Below are positions 1 through 6,578 of a stretch of 14,212 nt of DNA, in pieces. The DNA is from an uncultured Eubacteriaceae bacterium. GTDB lineage: Bacteria; Bacillota; Clostridia; Eubacteriales; UBA1433. The translations under genes and the position numbers were made by a program. The notes beneath the pieces were generated by a model. The model had not been told where the DNA came from. It searched no databases and saw only the letters and a list, made by a program, of their open reading frames with translations. The stretch lies in contig CALGIV010000281.1 in the NCBI GenBank assembly GCA_937914785.1, forward strand, positions 1 to 14,212, read 5' to 3'. Position 1 is the first letter of the stretch; each line of letters opens with the position of its first letter.

Positions 1-41
1 CGAGATCTTCACTCTTTCCCTACACGACGCTCTTCCGATCT
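1..41 (+). other. Illumina adapter sequence (artifact)
   Basis: These bases match the 3' part of the Illumina TruSeq universal (P5) adapter from CGAGATCT through GCTCTTCCGATCT. I see a single mismatch, at position 9 (T where the adapter has A). The match stops exactly where the prfB reading frame begins. This is leftover library sequence at a contig end, not genome. It should be trimmed, and no biological meaning should be given to the junction. The adapter sequence is from memory, but the match is long and unambiguous. Confidence 0.96.
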
Positions 42-811
42 GCCTTGGCGTGCTTCTGACGGGGGAGTATGACGCGAATAATGCTATTTTGTCGATTCAC
101 CCGGGTGCCGGCGGCACGGAGTCGCAGGACTGGGCGGAGATATTGTTGCGGATGTATTTACGCTGGGCGGAAAAACGCCGCTTTAAAGTAAAAATCATCG
201 ATGAACAGCCCGGCGATGTTGCCGGAATCAAGTCTGCGACGATCAGCATTGAAGGATTGAATGCTTACGGCTTCTTAAAGTCGGAAAAAGGCGTCCATCG
301 CCTCGTGCGCATCTCGCCGTTTGATTCGTCCGGCCGGCGGCACACGTCGTTTGCTTCCATCGATGTTATGCCGGAGATTGACGATGATATCGACGTCGAA
401 ATCGACGAAGAAGATTTACGCGTGGATACGTACCGTTCAAGCGGTGCCGGCGGCCAGCATGTCAATAAGACGGATTCGGCCGTACGCATTACACATATAC
501 CGACAGGTATCGTCGTACAATGTCAGAATGAGCGCAGCCAGCGGCAGAACCGCGAGACGGCGATGCGGATGCTGAAAAGCAAGCTCATCGAAATACTGGA
601 ACGCGAACAAAAGGAAAAGATTGACGACTTGAAAGGCGACTATGCCCAGATTGCATGGGGGAGCCAGATTCGCTCCTATGTTTTCCAGCCGTATACGATG
701 GTTAAAGACCACCGCACGGGCGCGGAAGTCGGCAATATTACGGCGGTCGTTGACGGAGATATCGATGTTTTTATCAACGAGTATTTGATTCGCCACGCAG
801 ACAAACAATAG
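42..811 (+). CDS. prfB: Peptide chain release factor 2 (RF2), 5' truncated
   Basis: RF2 recognises UGA and UAA stop codons in the ribosomal A site and triggers hydrolysis of peptidyl-tRNA. About 255 codons remain, open from codon 44-46 to the TAG at 809-811. Compared with the usual ~365 residues, roughly the first 110 are missing because of the adapter junction. The codon-recognition tripeptide SPF, diagnostic of RF2 rather than RF1 (PxT), is at 314-322. The catalytic GGQ is at 449-457, inside GAGGQHVNKTDSAVRI. The early block AILSIHPGAGGTESQDWAE is typical of domain 2. The GTG at 50 is internal and is not the true start. Any programmed +1 frameshift site, common near codon 25 of prfB, would lie outside the window. 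The next gene follows after 20 bases, so the two are probably co-transcribed. Confidence 0.97.
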
Positions 812-831
812 ACCATTTGGAGAGCGGATAG

Positions 832-1554
832 ATGAAGAAACCAATTATCGGCATCATAGGACTTGGCACCATGATCGACATCGGGCAGAGCAAACCGAAG
901 GTAACCGTTTTGCAGGATGATTATATTAAGCGCGTGTATGAGGCAGGCGGTTTGCCGATCGTCTTGACGGCATCGGTAGGGCCATACGATGATGAGGAAG
1001 TTGGCAGGATCGTTGAGCTGGTCGATGGTGTTTTGCTCAGCGGCGGCGAAGATATCCATCCGATGTTTTACGGACAAGAGCCTGCTAATTCTTTAATGCG
1101 CGTGAGCATTAAACGCGATACGTTTGAAATCGCTTTGATTCACGAGTGCATCGCACGCGGCAAGAGTATGTTCGGTATCTGCCGCGGCATTCAAATATTG
1201 AATGTGGCGCTTGGCGGAACGTTGTATCAGGATATTATTGAAGAGCGCGGCAGGGGAACAGTACAGCACATGCAGCGCAACGGCAGCGAGGACGTGCACC
1301 ATTCGGTTGCACTCGACGGCCTGCTGAAGGAATTGTACCGGAAAGAGAAGACGTATGTAAATTCGTTTCATCATCAGGCTGTCAAGGATGTAGCGGAAGA
1401 CTTGCTCATTTGCGCCGAAAGCGCTGATGGCATTGCGGAAGCCTGTGTGCATAAAAAGAACGACAATATTTTTGCCGTTCAGTGGCACCCGGAGCGCGCA
1501 TCGATAGCAGAATATCAGAAGTTATTTCAATATTTTGTTCAGAACTGTCAGTGA
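832..1554 (+). CDS. Class I glutamine amidotransferase-like hydrolase (peptidase C26, PuuD-like)
   Basis: A 240-residue cytosolic protein of the gamma-glutamyl-gamma-aminobutyrate hydrolase (peptidase C26) family, which cleaves gamma-glutamyl amide bonds. The nucleophile elbow FGICRGIQILNVALGG carries Cys117. The rest of the triad is visible as His219 and Glu221 in FAVQWHPE. LLSGGEDIHP (69-77) and NSFHHQ (177-182) are family motifs around the active site. Length agrees with E. coli PuuD (about 254). The ATG at 832 is preceded by a TTGGAGAG ribosome binding site near 817-824. No other putrescine-degradation genes are present, so a role in polyamine breakdown is not supported by context. The real substrate could be another gamma-glutamyl compound. 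It lies between prfB and a sulfur-assimilation gene set and probably shares their transcript. Confidence 0.9.
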   Translation: MKKPIIGIIGLGTMIDIGQSKPKVTVLQDDYIKRVYEAGGLPIVLTASVGPYDDEEVGRIVELVDGVLLSGGEDIHPMFYGQEPANSLMRVSIKRDTFEIALIHECIARGKSMFGICRGIQILNVALGGTLYQDIIEERGRGTVQHMQRNGSEDVHHSVALDGLLKELYRKEKTYVNSFHHQAVKDVAEDLLICAESADGIAEACVHKKNDNIFAVQWHPERASIAEYQKLFQYFVQNCQ

Positions 1555-1566
1555 GGAGTGGGCGTA

Positions 1567-2712
1567 ATGGCAAAAACAATTCAACAAATCAACGAAAGAA
1601 TTGCATCGGGCGAAGCGGTTGTCGTCACGGCGGACGAGATTATCGGTATTGCGGAAGATATAGGCATTAAAAAGGCTGCGGAGTATGTAGATGTCGTGAC
1701 GACGGCAACCTTCGGGCCGATGTGCTCGACGGGCGCATTTTTAAATGTTGGTCATACGACGCCCGGACTGCGGATGGAAAAGATCTATTTAAATGATGTG
1801 GAGGCTTACGGCGGTATTGCGGCTGTCGATATGTATATTGGCGCGACGCAGGCCAGCATCGCGCAAGGCGACGAGTATGGCGGCGCGCACGTCATCTGCG
1901 AGCTGATTGAAGGTAAAGAGGTTAAGCTGCGCGCTTACGGCAAGGGTACGGACTGTTATCCGCGGCGCGAGATTGAGACGGCGATCAGGTTGGATGAAAT
2001 AAATGAAGCGTATCTGTACAATCCGCGCAATGCGTATCAGGGCTATAATGCGGCGGCCAATACGTCTTCAAAGCGGTTATATACTTATATGGGCATCTTG
2101 CAGCCGAATCTGTCTAATATTACGTACTGCACGTCCGGACAGCTCAGTCCGTTGCTCAACGACCCGTTGTACCGCACGATCGGCATCGGCACGCGAATAT
2201 TTCTGGCGGGCGCGCAGGGCTATGTGGCGTGGATGGGTACGCAGTTTCATTCCGGCGTTGCCCGCGATGAAGATGGCAGACCCTTATCTCCTGCGGCAAC
2301 GCTGGCCGTCGTCGGCGATATGAAGCAGATGTCGCCATCGTATATTCAGCCTGCCGTGTTTGAGAAATACGGCGTTTCTATGTTTGTCGGCATCGGCGTG
2401 CCAATTCCCATTCTCGACGAGGAGATGCTGAAAACGGTCTGTATCAAAGACAGCGACATCGCGATGAACATTCTCGATTACAGTGTTTCAGATGGCGCGA
2501 AGCCCATTTTGAAAAAGGCGACGTATGCGGAGCTGAAAAGCGGTGAGGTGGATATCGACGGCAAAAAAGTGCGTTCTTCGGCGATCACCGGCCATAACAA
2601 GGCGCGCGAGATTGCCGAGTTGTTGAAAGAGCAGATTGCGGACAAAGCGTTTTATTTAACGGAGATGGTGCAGTCTTTTCCGCAAGGCAACAAACTGAAT
2701 TCGTTGAAATGA
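1567..2712 (+). CDS. DUF39/COG1900 homocysteine biosynthesis protein
   Basis: This 381-residue protein belongs to the DUF39 (HcyBio, COG1900) family. In Methanosarcina acetivorans a family member, together with a NIL/ferredoxin protein, is needed to make homocysteine from aspartate semialdehyde and sulfide. The N-terminal block TATFGPMCSTGAFLNVGH contains Cys53, and GKGTDCYPRREIETAI contains Cys130. I infer that these are the conserved sulfur-handling cysteines of the family. Further signatures are VEAYGGIAAVDMYIGATQ and TYCTSGQLSPLLNDP. An in-frame GTG lies at 1558, but I chose the ATG at 1567. GAGGAG at 1553-1558 is then 8 bases upstream, whereas it would overlap the GTG. The preceding gene ends at 1554. 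The next gene encodes the partner ferredoxin, which strengthens the call. Confidence 0.92.
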   Translation: MAKTIQQINERIASGEAVVVTADEIIGIAEDIGIKKAAEYVDVVTTATFGPMCSTGAFLNVGHTTPGLRMEKIYLNDVEAYGGIAAVDMYIGATQASIAQGDEYGGAHVICELIEGKEVKLRAYGKGTDCYPRREIETAIRLDEINEAYLYNPRNAYQGYNAAANTSSKRLYTYMGILQPNLSNITYCTSGQLSPLLNDPLYRTIGIGTRIFLAGAQGYVAWMGTQFHSGVARDEDGRPLSPAATLAVVGDMKQMSPSYIQPAVFEKYGVSMFVGIGVPIPILDEEMLKTVCIKDSDIAMNILDYSVSDGAKPILKKATYAELKSGEVDIDGKKVRSSAITGHNKAREIAELLKEQIADKAFYLTEMVQSFPQGNKLNSLK

Positions 2713-2722
2713 GGAAACGTAA

Positions 2723-3124
2723 ATGAAAACGAGGTTATTGCTATCTTTTCCGCACAACCTGACGGCTGAACCGGTGACGTATACGCTGGTAAAACGATAC
2801 GATCTGATTCCGAATATTTTAAAAGCAGATATTGACCATAACAGACAAGGAAGCCTGCTTTTGGAGATTGAAGGAGAGCAGGCAAACATCGAAGACGCCG
2901 TTATGTATTTGAGAGGTTCCGGCATCGATGTGCAGGCGCTGAAGGCGGCGATCGTTATCGATGAAGAGCGGTGTGTTGAGTGTTCCGCCTGTGTGGCGGC
3001 CTGTGAGATCGGGGCACTTCGGTGTGATGAAGAATTTAAATTGAAGTTTGAGGCGGACAAATGCATCGAGTGCATGCTGTGTATTCAAGCTTGTCCGCTG
3101 CGGGCGATTCGTTCAATTTTTTAA
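2723..3124 (+). CDS. NIL-domain ferredoxin, partner of DUF39 protein
   Basis: A 133-residue two-part protein. Residues 1-75 form a NIL domain, the small ligand-sensing fold also seen at the C-terminus of the MetN methionine transporter ATPase. Residues 80-128 carry two [4Fe-4S] CxxCxxCxxxC motifs: Cys84/87/90/94 (CVECSACVAAC) and Cys114/117/120/124 (CIECMLCIQACP). The first cluster lacks the usual proline after the fourth cysteine, and an extra Cys101 follows it. The homologue next to the DUF39 gene in methanogens is required with it for homocysteine formation, presumably supplying electrons or helping sulfur transfer. The ATG at 2723 follows GAGGAAACGTAA, and the gap to the upstream stop is 10 bases. 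The downstream UPF0280 gene begins 1 base after this stop codon, pointing to one mRNA. Confidence 0.92.
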   Translation: MKTRLLLSFPHNLTAEPVTYTLVKRYDLIPNILKADIDHNRQGSLLLEIEGEQANIEDAVMYLRGSGIDVQALKAAIVIDEERCVECSACVAACEIGALRCDEEFKLKFEADKCIECMLCIQACPLRAIRSIF

Positions 3125-3125
3125 A

Positions 3126-3848
3126 ATGACTTATCAAAAACGGCATTACCGCGCGCAGATGCGCGCCGATACATTAAAGCAGTTTGAAGTCTGCGTGCAG
3201 GAAACGGATTTGATGATCTTTGCAGACCGGCTGCTGGTTGCAGAGGCCGATATGGCGGTGCGCAAAGTACGCGCAGTGATAGAAGCGTATATCGCGCGGC
3301 ATAAACGGTTTTTATATTCGCTGGAGCCGATTGAAGCAGAGGTAGACGCCCACGCGGTCATCCATCAAATGGCGACTGCTGCACGCCGGGCAGATGTCGG
3401 ACCGATGGCGGCGGTAGCCGGTGTTATCAGCGAATTTGTCGGCCGGGAATTATTGGCGTAAAGCGAAAATGTCATCGTGGAGAATGGCGGAGATATCTAT
3501 GTAAACTGCAAAACGGATATCCGAATCGGCCTTTTTGTCGAAGGCAGCGTTTTTTCAGATAAACTTAAAGTGAACTTGCGCAGAGAAAAGATGCCGATGG
3601 GCATCTGTACGTCGTCTGGGGTGTTTGGTCATTCGTTGAGCCTGGGCAAAGCGGATGCGGCTGTCGTGCTTGCGCAAGATACAGCCCTTGCAGATGCGGC
3701 GGCAACGCGCCTTGCAAATGAAATAAAAGTTAAAGAAGACATTGAATGCGCCGTTAAAACGGCGCAGCAGATTCAAGGTATTGCCGGCGTTGTTTTGATC
3801 AAGGACGAGCGCATCGGCCTTTGGGGCGATGTGGAGATTATCCAATAA
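3126..3848 (+). pseudogene. UPF0280 family protein (ApbE-like, COG2122) interrupted by in-frame TAA
   Basis: The two halves together make one full-length UPF0280 protein. Residues 1-111 run from MTYQKRHYR to EFVGRELLA, then a TAA stands at 3459-3461. The same frame continues for 128 residues (SENVIVENGGDIYVN to WGDVEIIQ). Family hallmarks are found on both sides: VGPMAAVAG before the stop, and VENGGDI, GICTSSGVFGHSLSLGKADA and DAAATRLANE after it. About 239 sense codons match the usual length. No frameshift is needed, only one base substitution, and I see no further decay, so the change is recent or is a sequence error. Restart at the internal GTG 3477 is unlikely because it has no ribosome binding site. 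The stop is TAA, so selenocysteine (UGA) and pyrrolysine (UAG) decoding do not explain it. Related to ApbE flavin transferases; function not firmly known. Confidence 0.85.
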
Positions 3849-3852
3849 GCGC

Positions 3853-3881
3853 TTGACAAATAGATATAACAGGCTTACAAT
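3853..3881 (+). promoter_or_regulatory. Sigma-70-type promoter for ribU
   Basis: TTGACA (3853-3858), a 17-base spacer and TACAAT (3876-3881) form a near-consensus promoter. It starts 5 bases after the UPF0280 stop codon. Transcription would begin near 3888, just ahead of the FMN riboswitch. Confidence 0.88.
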
Positions 3882-3896
3882 AGATGTAAAATAAAT

Positions 3897-4005
3897 ATCT
3901 TCGGGGCAGGGTGCAATTCCCTACCGGCGGTAATAGTCCGCGAGCTGAAAAGCTGAATCGGTGAAATTCCGATACCGACGGTGATAGTCCGGATGAGAGA
4001 AGAAG
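3897..4005 (+). ncRNA. FMN riboswitch (RFN element)
   Basis: The conserved RFN blocks occur in order: TCTTCGGGGCAGGGTG at the 5' side, ATTCCCTACCGGCGGTAATAG, CCGCGAGC, GGTGAAATTCCGATACCGAC, and GGTGATAGTCCGGATGAGAG closing with AGAAGAAG, which pairs with the 5' ATCTTC to form P1. The aptamer binds flavin mononucleotide. It sits between a strong promoter and an intrinsic terminator at 4021-4050, upstream of ribU, so high FMN should end transcription and shut off riboflavin uptake. Confidence 0.97.
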
Positions 4006-4020
4006 TTCGATTGATTTGTT

Positions 4021-4050
4021 GCCCCGCTATTGCGGGGCTTTTTTCTTTCT
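4021..4050 (+). terminator. Riboswitch expression-platform terminator
   Basis: GCCCCGC (4021-4027), loop TATT, GCGGGGC (4032-4038), then a T-rich tract to 4050. The stem has seven G-C pairs. Its 5' arm with the base before it (TGCCCCG, 4020-4026) is fully complementary to CGGGGCA at 3902-3908 in the aptamer, which offers an antiterminator pairing when no FMN is bound. Confidence 0.93.
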
Positions 4051-4087
4051 TCAACGATGCACTGCCCTTGAAAGACAGGAGGAAAAA

Positions 4088-4675
4088 ATGCAAAACACGA
4101 CGAAAAAAGAGATGGAGAAGGTTGAGAAGACACAAAGTTCCGTAACGCGGCGGATCATTCAAATCGGGGTATTGAGCGCGATTGCGTTCGTGCTGTATTT
4201 TATCCTGGAGTTTCCGCTCCTGCCGGGCGCGCCGTTTTTAAAGTTTGATTTCAGCGATATTGCCAGTGTTGTGGGCGGGTTTGCTTTAGGGCCGGTGGCC
4301 GGCGTGCTGATACAGTTGATTAAAAATGTACTGCATATCTTTTTAAAGGCCAACGACGGCACGCCGATCGGGGAGTTGGCGAACTTTGTCATCGGTATCG
4401 CCTATATGCTGCCCGCGGTGTGGATCTACAGGCGTAATAAGACGCGCAAAACGGCATTGATTGGTATGGCAGTAGGTTCCGTATGCCTGCCCCTGGTTGC
4501 GGCTGTATTCAACTATTTTGTGTTTATCCCGCTGTACTCGCCCGGTCTTTTGCAGAGCGGTGCCGGTGCCTACATTATGTCGGTCATTATTCCGTTTAAT
4601 TTTTTAAAGGGCGTGATTATTTCTGTTATAACGTTTATTCTGTATCGCTATCTTTCGCCTGTTTTAAAACGGTGA
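4088..4675 (+). CDS. ribU: Riboflavin ECF transporter substrate-binding subunit RibU
   Basis: A 195-residue integral membrane protein, the S component that binds riboflavin and joins the shared EcfA/A'/T energy module (encoded elsewhere) for uptake. After a charged N-terminus (1-20), hydrophobic segments start at IGVLSAIAFVLYFILEF and include VGGFALGPVAGVLIQLI, GMAVGSVCLPLVAAVFNYF and GVIISVITFILYRYL. The family patches KNVLHIFLKANDGTPIGELANF and FIPLYSP are present. The frame is open further upstream into the terminator, but the ATG at 4088 is the start because AGGAGGA lies at 4077-4083. Control by the FMN riboswitch directly upstream independently supports the assignment. It ends with a strong terminator and converges with the Rrf2 gene. 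Confidence 0.95.
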   Translation: MQNTTKKEMEKVEKTQSSVTRRIIQIGVLSAIAFVLYFILEFPLLPGAPFLKFDFSDIASVVGGFALGPVAGVLIQLIKNVLHIFLKANDGTPIGELANFVIGIAYMLPAVWIYRRNKTRKTALIGMAVGSVCLPLVAAVFNYFVFIPLYSPGLLQSGAGAYIMSVIIPFNFLKGVIISVITFILYRYLSPVLKR

Positions 4676-4706
4676 AAAGTTTGAGAAATAAGCTTTTCGC
4701 CAAGTC

Positions 4707-4747
4707 AAACAGCCTGCCTTTCGTCAGCGGAAGGCAGGCTGTTTTTT
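4707..4747 (+). terminator. Intrinsic terminator after ribU
   Basis: AAACAGCCTGCCTT (4707-4720) pairs with AAGGCAGGCTGTTT (4731-4744). The stem continues inward through a T-G wobble, C-G and G-C to a TCAG loop, giving about 17 pairs. A run of T follows to 4747. Confidence 0.94.
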
Positions 4748-4792
4748 TATTGCTAAATGATTTTCAGGCAGTGAAGAAATGTTCCTGCGTTA

Positions 4793-5242
4793 TCATGAGG
4801 GGGGGGAGCCCGACTGTGACATATTTATGTCGTAGTCATCGAGAAGTTGTTGCAGCGTGATCGCCTCCATTGCCTCGCGCATACCATCCTTAATTCTGCC
4901 GTAAGGGTTTTCGAGCAGCGAGTAAATGTTTTTGCCCACAGGGCATTGGAGTGATGGATTTGGATGCAGGCCGATGAAACCGTCAAATGAACTTGCGTCA
5001 ACCGCTTGATAGACCATCCAGATCGTAATGTCTTCCGGGCTTTTCATCAAAACAGATCCACCGATACCGCGTCGTGTTGCAACCAAACCGGCCTCCTTAA
5101 GTTTGAGCAATAAGTTGCGCACCATCACGGGATTGCAGCCAACACTTTTGGCAATCTGTTCGCTGGTCAGCTTTTGATCGGTAAATTCGGCAAGCAGTAC
5201 GAGGATATGAAGGGCCATAGAACATTTGTTACTGATACGCAT
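4793..5242 (-). CDS. Rrf2 family transcriptional regulator
   Basis: A 149-residue winged-helix repressor of the Rrf2 family. The N-terminus MRISNKCSMALHILVLLAEF and the helix-turn-helix LTSEQIAKSVGCNPVMVRNLL are typical, followed by the wing around RRGIGGSVLMKSPEDIT. The C-terminal part has a single well-placed cysteine, Cys100 in HPNPSLQCPVGKNI. It lacks the three-cysteine set that binds an Fe-S cluster in IscR or NsrR. It therefore resembles the YwnA-like branch, which often senses redox or electrophiles through one cysteine (inference). The ATG at 5242 is preceded by GAGGG. It is divergent from the flavin oxidoreductase gene, with two candidate operators between, so it probably controls that gene and itself. 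The last codons run through a G8 tract (4799-4806 on the plus strand), so the C-terminal tail SGSPPS may vary between isolates. Confidence 0.93.
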   Translation of the reverse strand: MRISNKCSMALHILVLLAEFTDQKLTSEQIAKSVGCNPVMVRNLLLKLKEAGLVATRRGIGGSVLMKSPEDITIWMVYQAVDASSFDGFIGLHPNPSLQCPVGKNIYSLLENPYGRIKDGMREAMEAITLQQLLDDYDINMSQSGSPPS

Positions 5243-5270
5243 TGTTATCCCTCACGAAATTCTTTTCTTA

Positions 5271-5299
5271 ATTATACGATGTAACTATTGAAATTACAA
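5271..5299 (-). promoter_or_regulatory. Promoter of the Rrf2 regulator gene
   Basis: On the minus strand, TTGTAA (5294-5299) is followed by a 17-base spacer and TATAAT (5271-5276). The -35 hexamer lies inside the right arm of palindrome 1, as expected for autorepression. Confidence 0.75.
5280..5298. promoter_or_regulatory. Candidate Rrf2 operator 1 (TGTAA-N9-TTACA)
   Basis: The arms TGTAA (5280-5284) and TTACA (5294-5298) flank nine bases. The site covers the -35 region of the regulator promoter and of the likely OYE promoter (TTGAAA at 5288-5293). The same design with the same spacing recurs at 5320-5338. That the adjacent Rrf2 protein binds here is inferred. Confidence 0.7.
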
Positions 5300-5316
5300 G
5301 AGATATATGCTATCCT
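5288..5316 (+). promoter_or_regulatory. Likely promoter of the flavin oxidoreductase gene
   Basis: TTGAAA (5288-5293), a 17-base spacer and TATCCT (5311-5316). Transcription would start near 5323, inside the second palindrome. Confidence 0.6.
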
Positions 5317-5319
5317 TGT

Positions 5320-5338
5320 TGTAAATTATTAAATTACA
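5320..5338. promoter_or_regulatory. Candidate Rrf2 operator 2 (TGTAA-N9-TTACA)
   Basis: TGTAA (5320-5324) and TTACA (5334-5338) flank nine bases. One more T/A pair extends the match on each side, and most of the core is also symmetric. Its centre (5329) is exactly 40 bases from the centre of operator 1 (5289). It covers the predicted transcription start of the OYE gene and ends just before its AGGAGG ribosome binding site at 5342-5347. Confidence 0.72.
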
Positions 5339-5353
5339 ATAAGGAGGTTGTGG

Positions 5354-6424
5354 ATGAAATCGTTATTTGATGAAATTACATTAGGCAAAATTGAGGTGCA
5401 AAACCGTCTTGTGCGCAGTGCGACTTTTGAGTATGGTGCGGATCAAGAAGGGCGCTACGGACAGAAAATGTATGACATTTACGAAAATTTGGCGAAAGGT
5501 GGAGTCGGGCTGATTATCACCGGAATGGTTGGCGTAGATGAAAATGCCAGAGTAACGCCATTTATGGTTAAAACTTATGACGGCACCTTTACAGTCGAGC
5601 TTCAAAAGCTGACAGAACTGGTTCATCGCTATGGCAGTAAGATGGTCGTTCAAATAGCGCACTGTGGCGTAAAAGTACAAAAGACCGATGCCGGGTTGCC
5701 GCCGGTGGCAGCCTCAAAACTCCCGGACAAGGACTATCGAGAATTGTCCATCAAAGATATTCAGTTGCTGATCGACAGCTTCGTAACCGCAGCAACCCGT
5801 TGCAAAGACGCCGGAGCGGACGGTATCCAGATTCATGCGTCCCATGGATATCTGCTGAGCCAGTTTTTAAGCCCTGTTTTTAATAAGCGGACAGATGAAT
5901 ACGGCGGAAGTATTGAGAGGCGTGCAAAAATCGTATTTGATGTTTATGATGCTGTTCGTGCCGCGGTTGGAGGCCACTATCCGATTTGGTTTAAAATCAA
6001 TTCCAGTGATTTGGAAGAAAACGGTCTTACTTTTGAGGAATGCCAATGGGTATGTGAGCGGTTGGCGGATATGGGGGTTGATGCCATAGAAGTGAGCGGA
6101 GGCATCTCTATCTCACCGGAAAGCGCACCGGCCAGGCAGGTACAAGGTGAGCAGGATGAAGGGTATTTTTATCGGCAAGCCGGGCAGATTGCTGAGAAAT
6201 GTAAGACAGATATTATTAGTGTAGGCGGCTATCGGACTCCTGAATTGCTGGAAAAAAAGCTCAATGAAGGTGAAGTTAAAGCTATCAGCCTGTGCAGACC
6301 CTTTATCTGTGAGCCTGATCTTGCAAATCGGTGGCAATCCGGTAATCTGGCAAAAGCACAATGCATTTCCTGCAGCAAATGTTTCTCTCCGGGCGAATTG
6401 AGCTGTAAAGTCTTTCCGCAATAA
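5354..6424 (+). CDS. NADH:flavin oxidoreductase, Old Yellow Enzyme family
   Basis: A 356-residue FMN-dependent TIM-barrel ene-reductase that uses NAD(P)H to reduce activated C=C bonds. The barrel starts at FDEITLGKIEVQNRLVRSA. VVQIAHCG holds the FMN-contacting glutamine Gln100. The active-site block IHASHGYLLSQFLSP provides His161, His164 and Tyr166, followed by NKRTDEYGGSIERR. The phosphate-binding end is ISVGGYRT and SLCRPFICEPDL. Residues 337-351 contain CISCSKC plus Cys351, resembling the Fe-S site of the 2,4-dienoyl-CoA reductase branch, but the protein stops there without the second flavin/NAD domain. I chose the ATG at 5354 because AGGAGG (5342-5347) ends 6 bases before it. The upstream TTG at 5348 would abut that site. 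The natural substrate is unknown. Divergent Rrf2 control suggests induction by an electrophile or redox stress. Confidence 0.93.
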   Translation: MKSLFDEITLGKIEVQNRLVRSATFEYGADQEGRYGQKMYDIYENLAKGGVGLIITGMVGVDENARVTPFMVKTYDGTFTVELQKLTELVHRYGSKMVVQIAHCGVKVQKTDAGLPPVAASKLPDKDYRELSIKDIQLLIDSFVTAATRCKDAGADGIQIHASHGYLLSQFLSPVFNKRTDEYGGSIERRAKIVFDVYDAVRAAVGGHYPIWFKINSSDLEENGLTFEECQWVCERLADMGVDAIEVSGGISISPESAPARQVQGEQDEGYFYRQAGQIAEKCKTDIISVGGYRTPELLEKKLNEGEVKAISLCRPFICEPDLANRWQSGNLAKAQCISCSKCFSPGELSCKVFPQ

Positions 6425-6487
6425 CAATTGTTGATTAGAAATAAAAAATGTTTATAAAAAAATAATTTTTGCTTTTTAAATAATATT

Positions 6488-6515
6488 AAGCCTGCAAAGC
6501 AGGCTTTTTTTATTT
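6488..6515 (+). terminator. Intrinsic terminator after the flavin oxidoreductase
   Basis: AAGCCTGC (6488-6495), loop AAA, GCAGGCTT (6499-6506), then a T-rich tail to 6515. It lies about 60 bases past the stop codon, after an AT-rich stretch. Confidence 0.92.
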
Positions 6516-6578
6516 CGATGAATAGTTTAGCCTTACAGTCGGCAAAATAGTAACAAAAGCGATTTAAAGGAGACTGAA

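Noticed and set aside
3477..3848. Separate 123-codon gene starting at GTG 3477
   Set aside because: It is the second half of the UPF0280 protein in the same frame as 3126-3461; the GTG is an internal valine codon with no ribosome binding site.
4672..4860. Small ORF after ribU
   Set aside because: It runs through the ribU terminator and into the antisense of the Rrf2 gene, with no ribosome binding site or family match.
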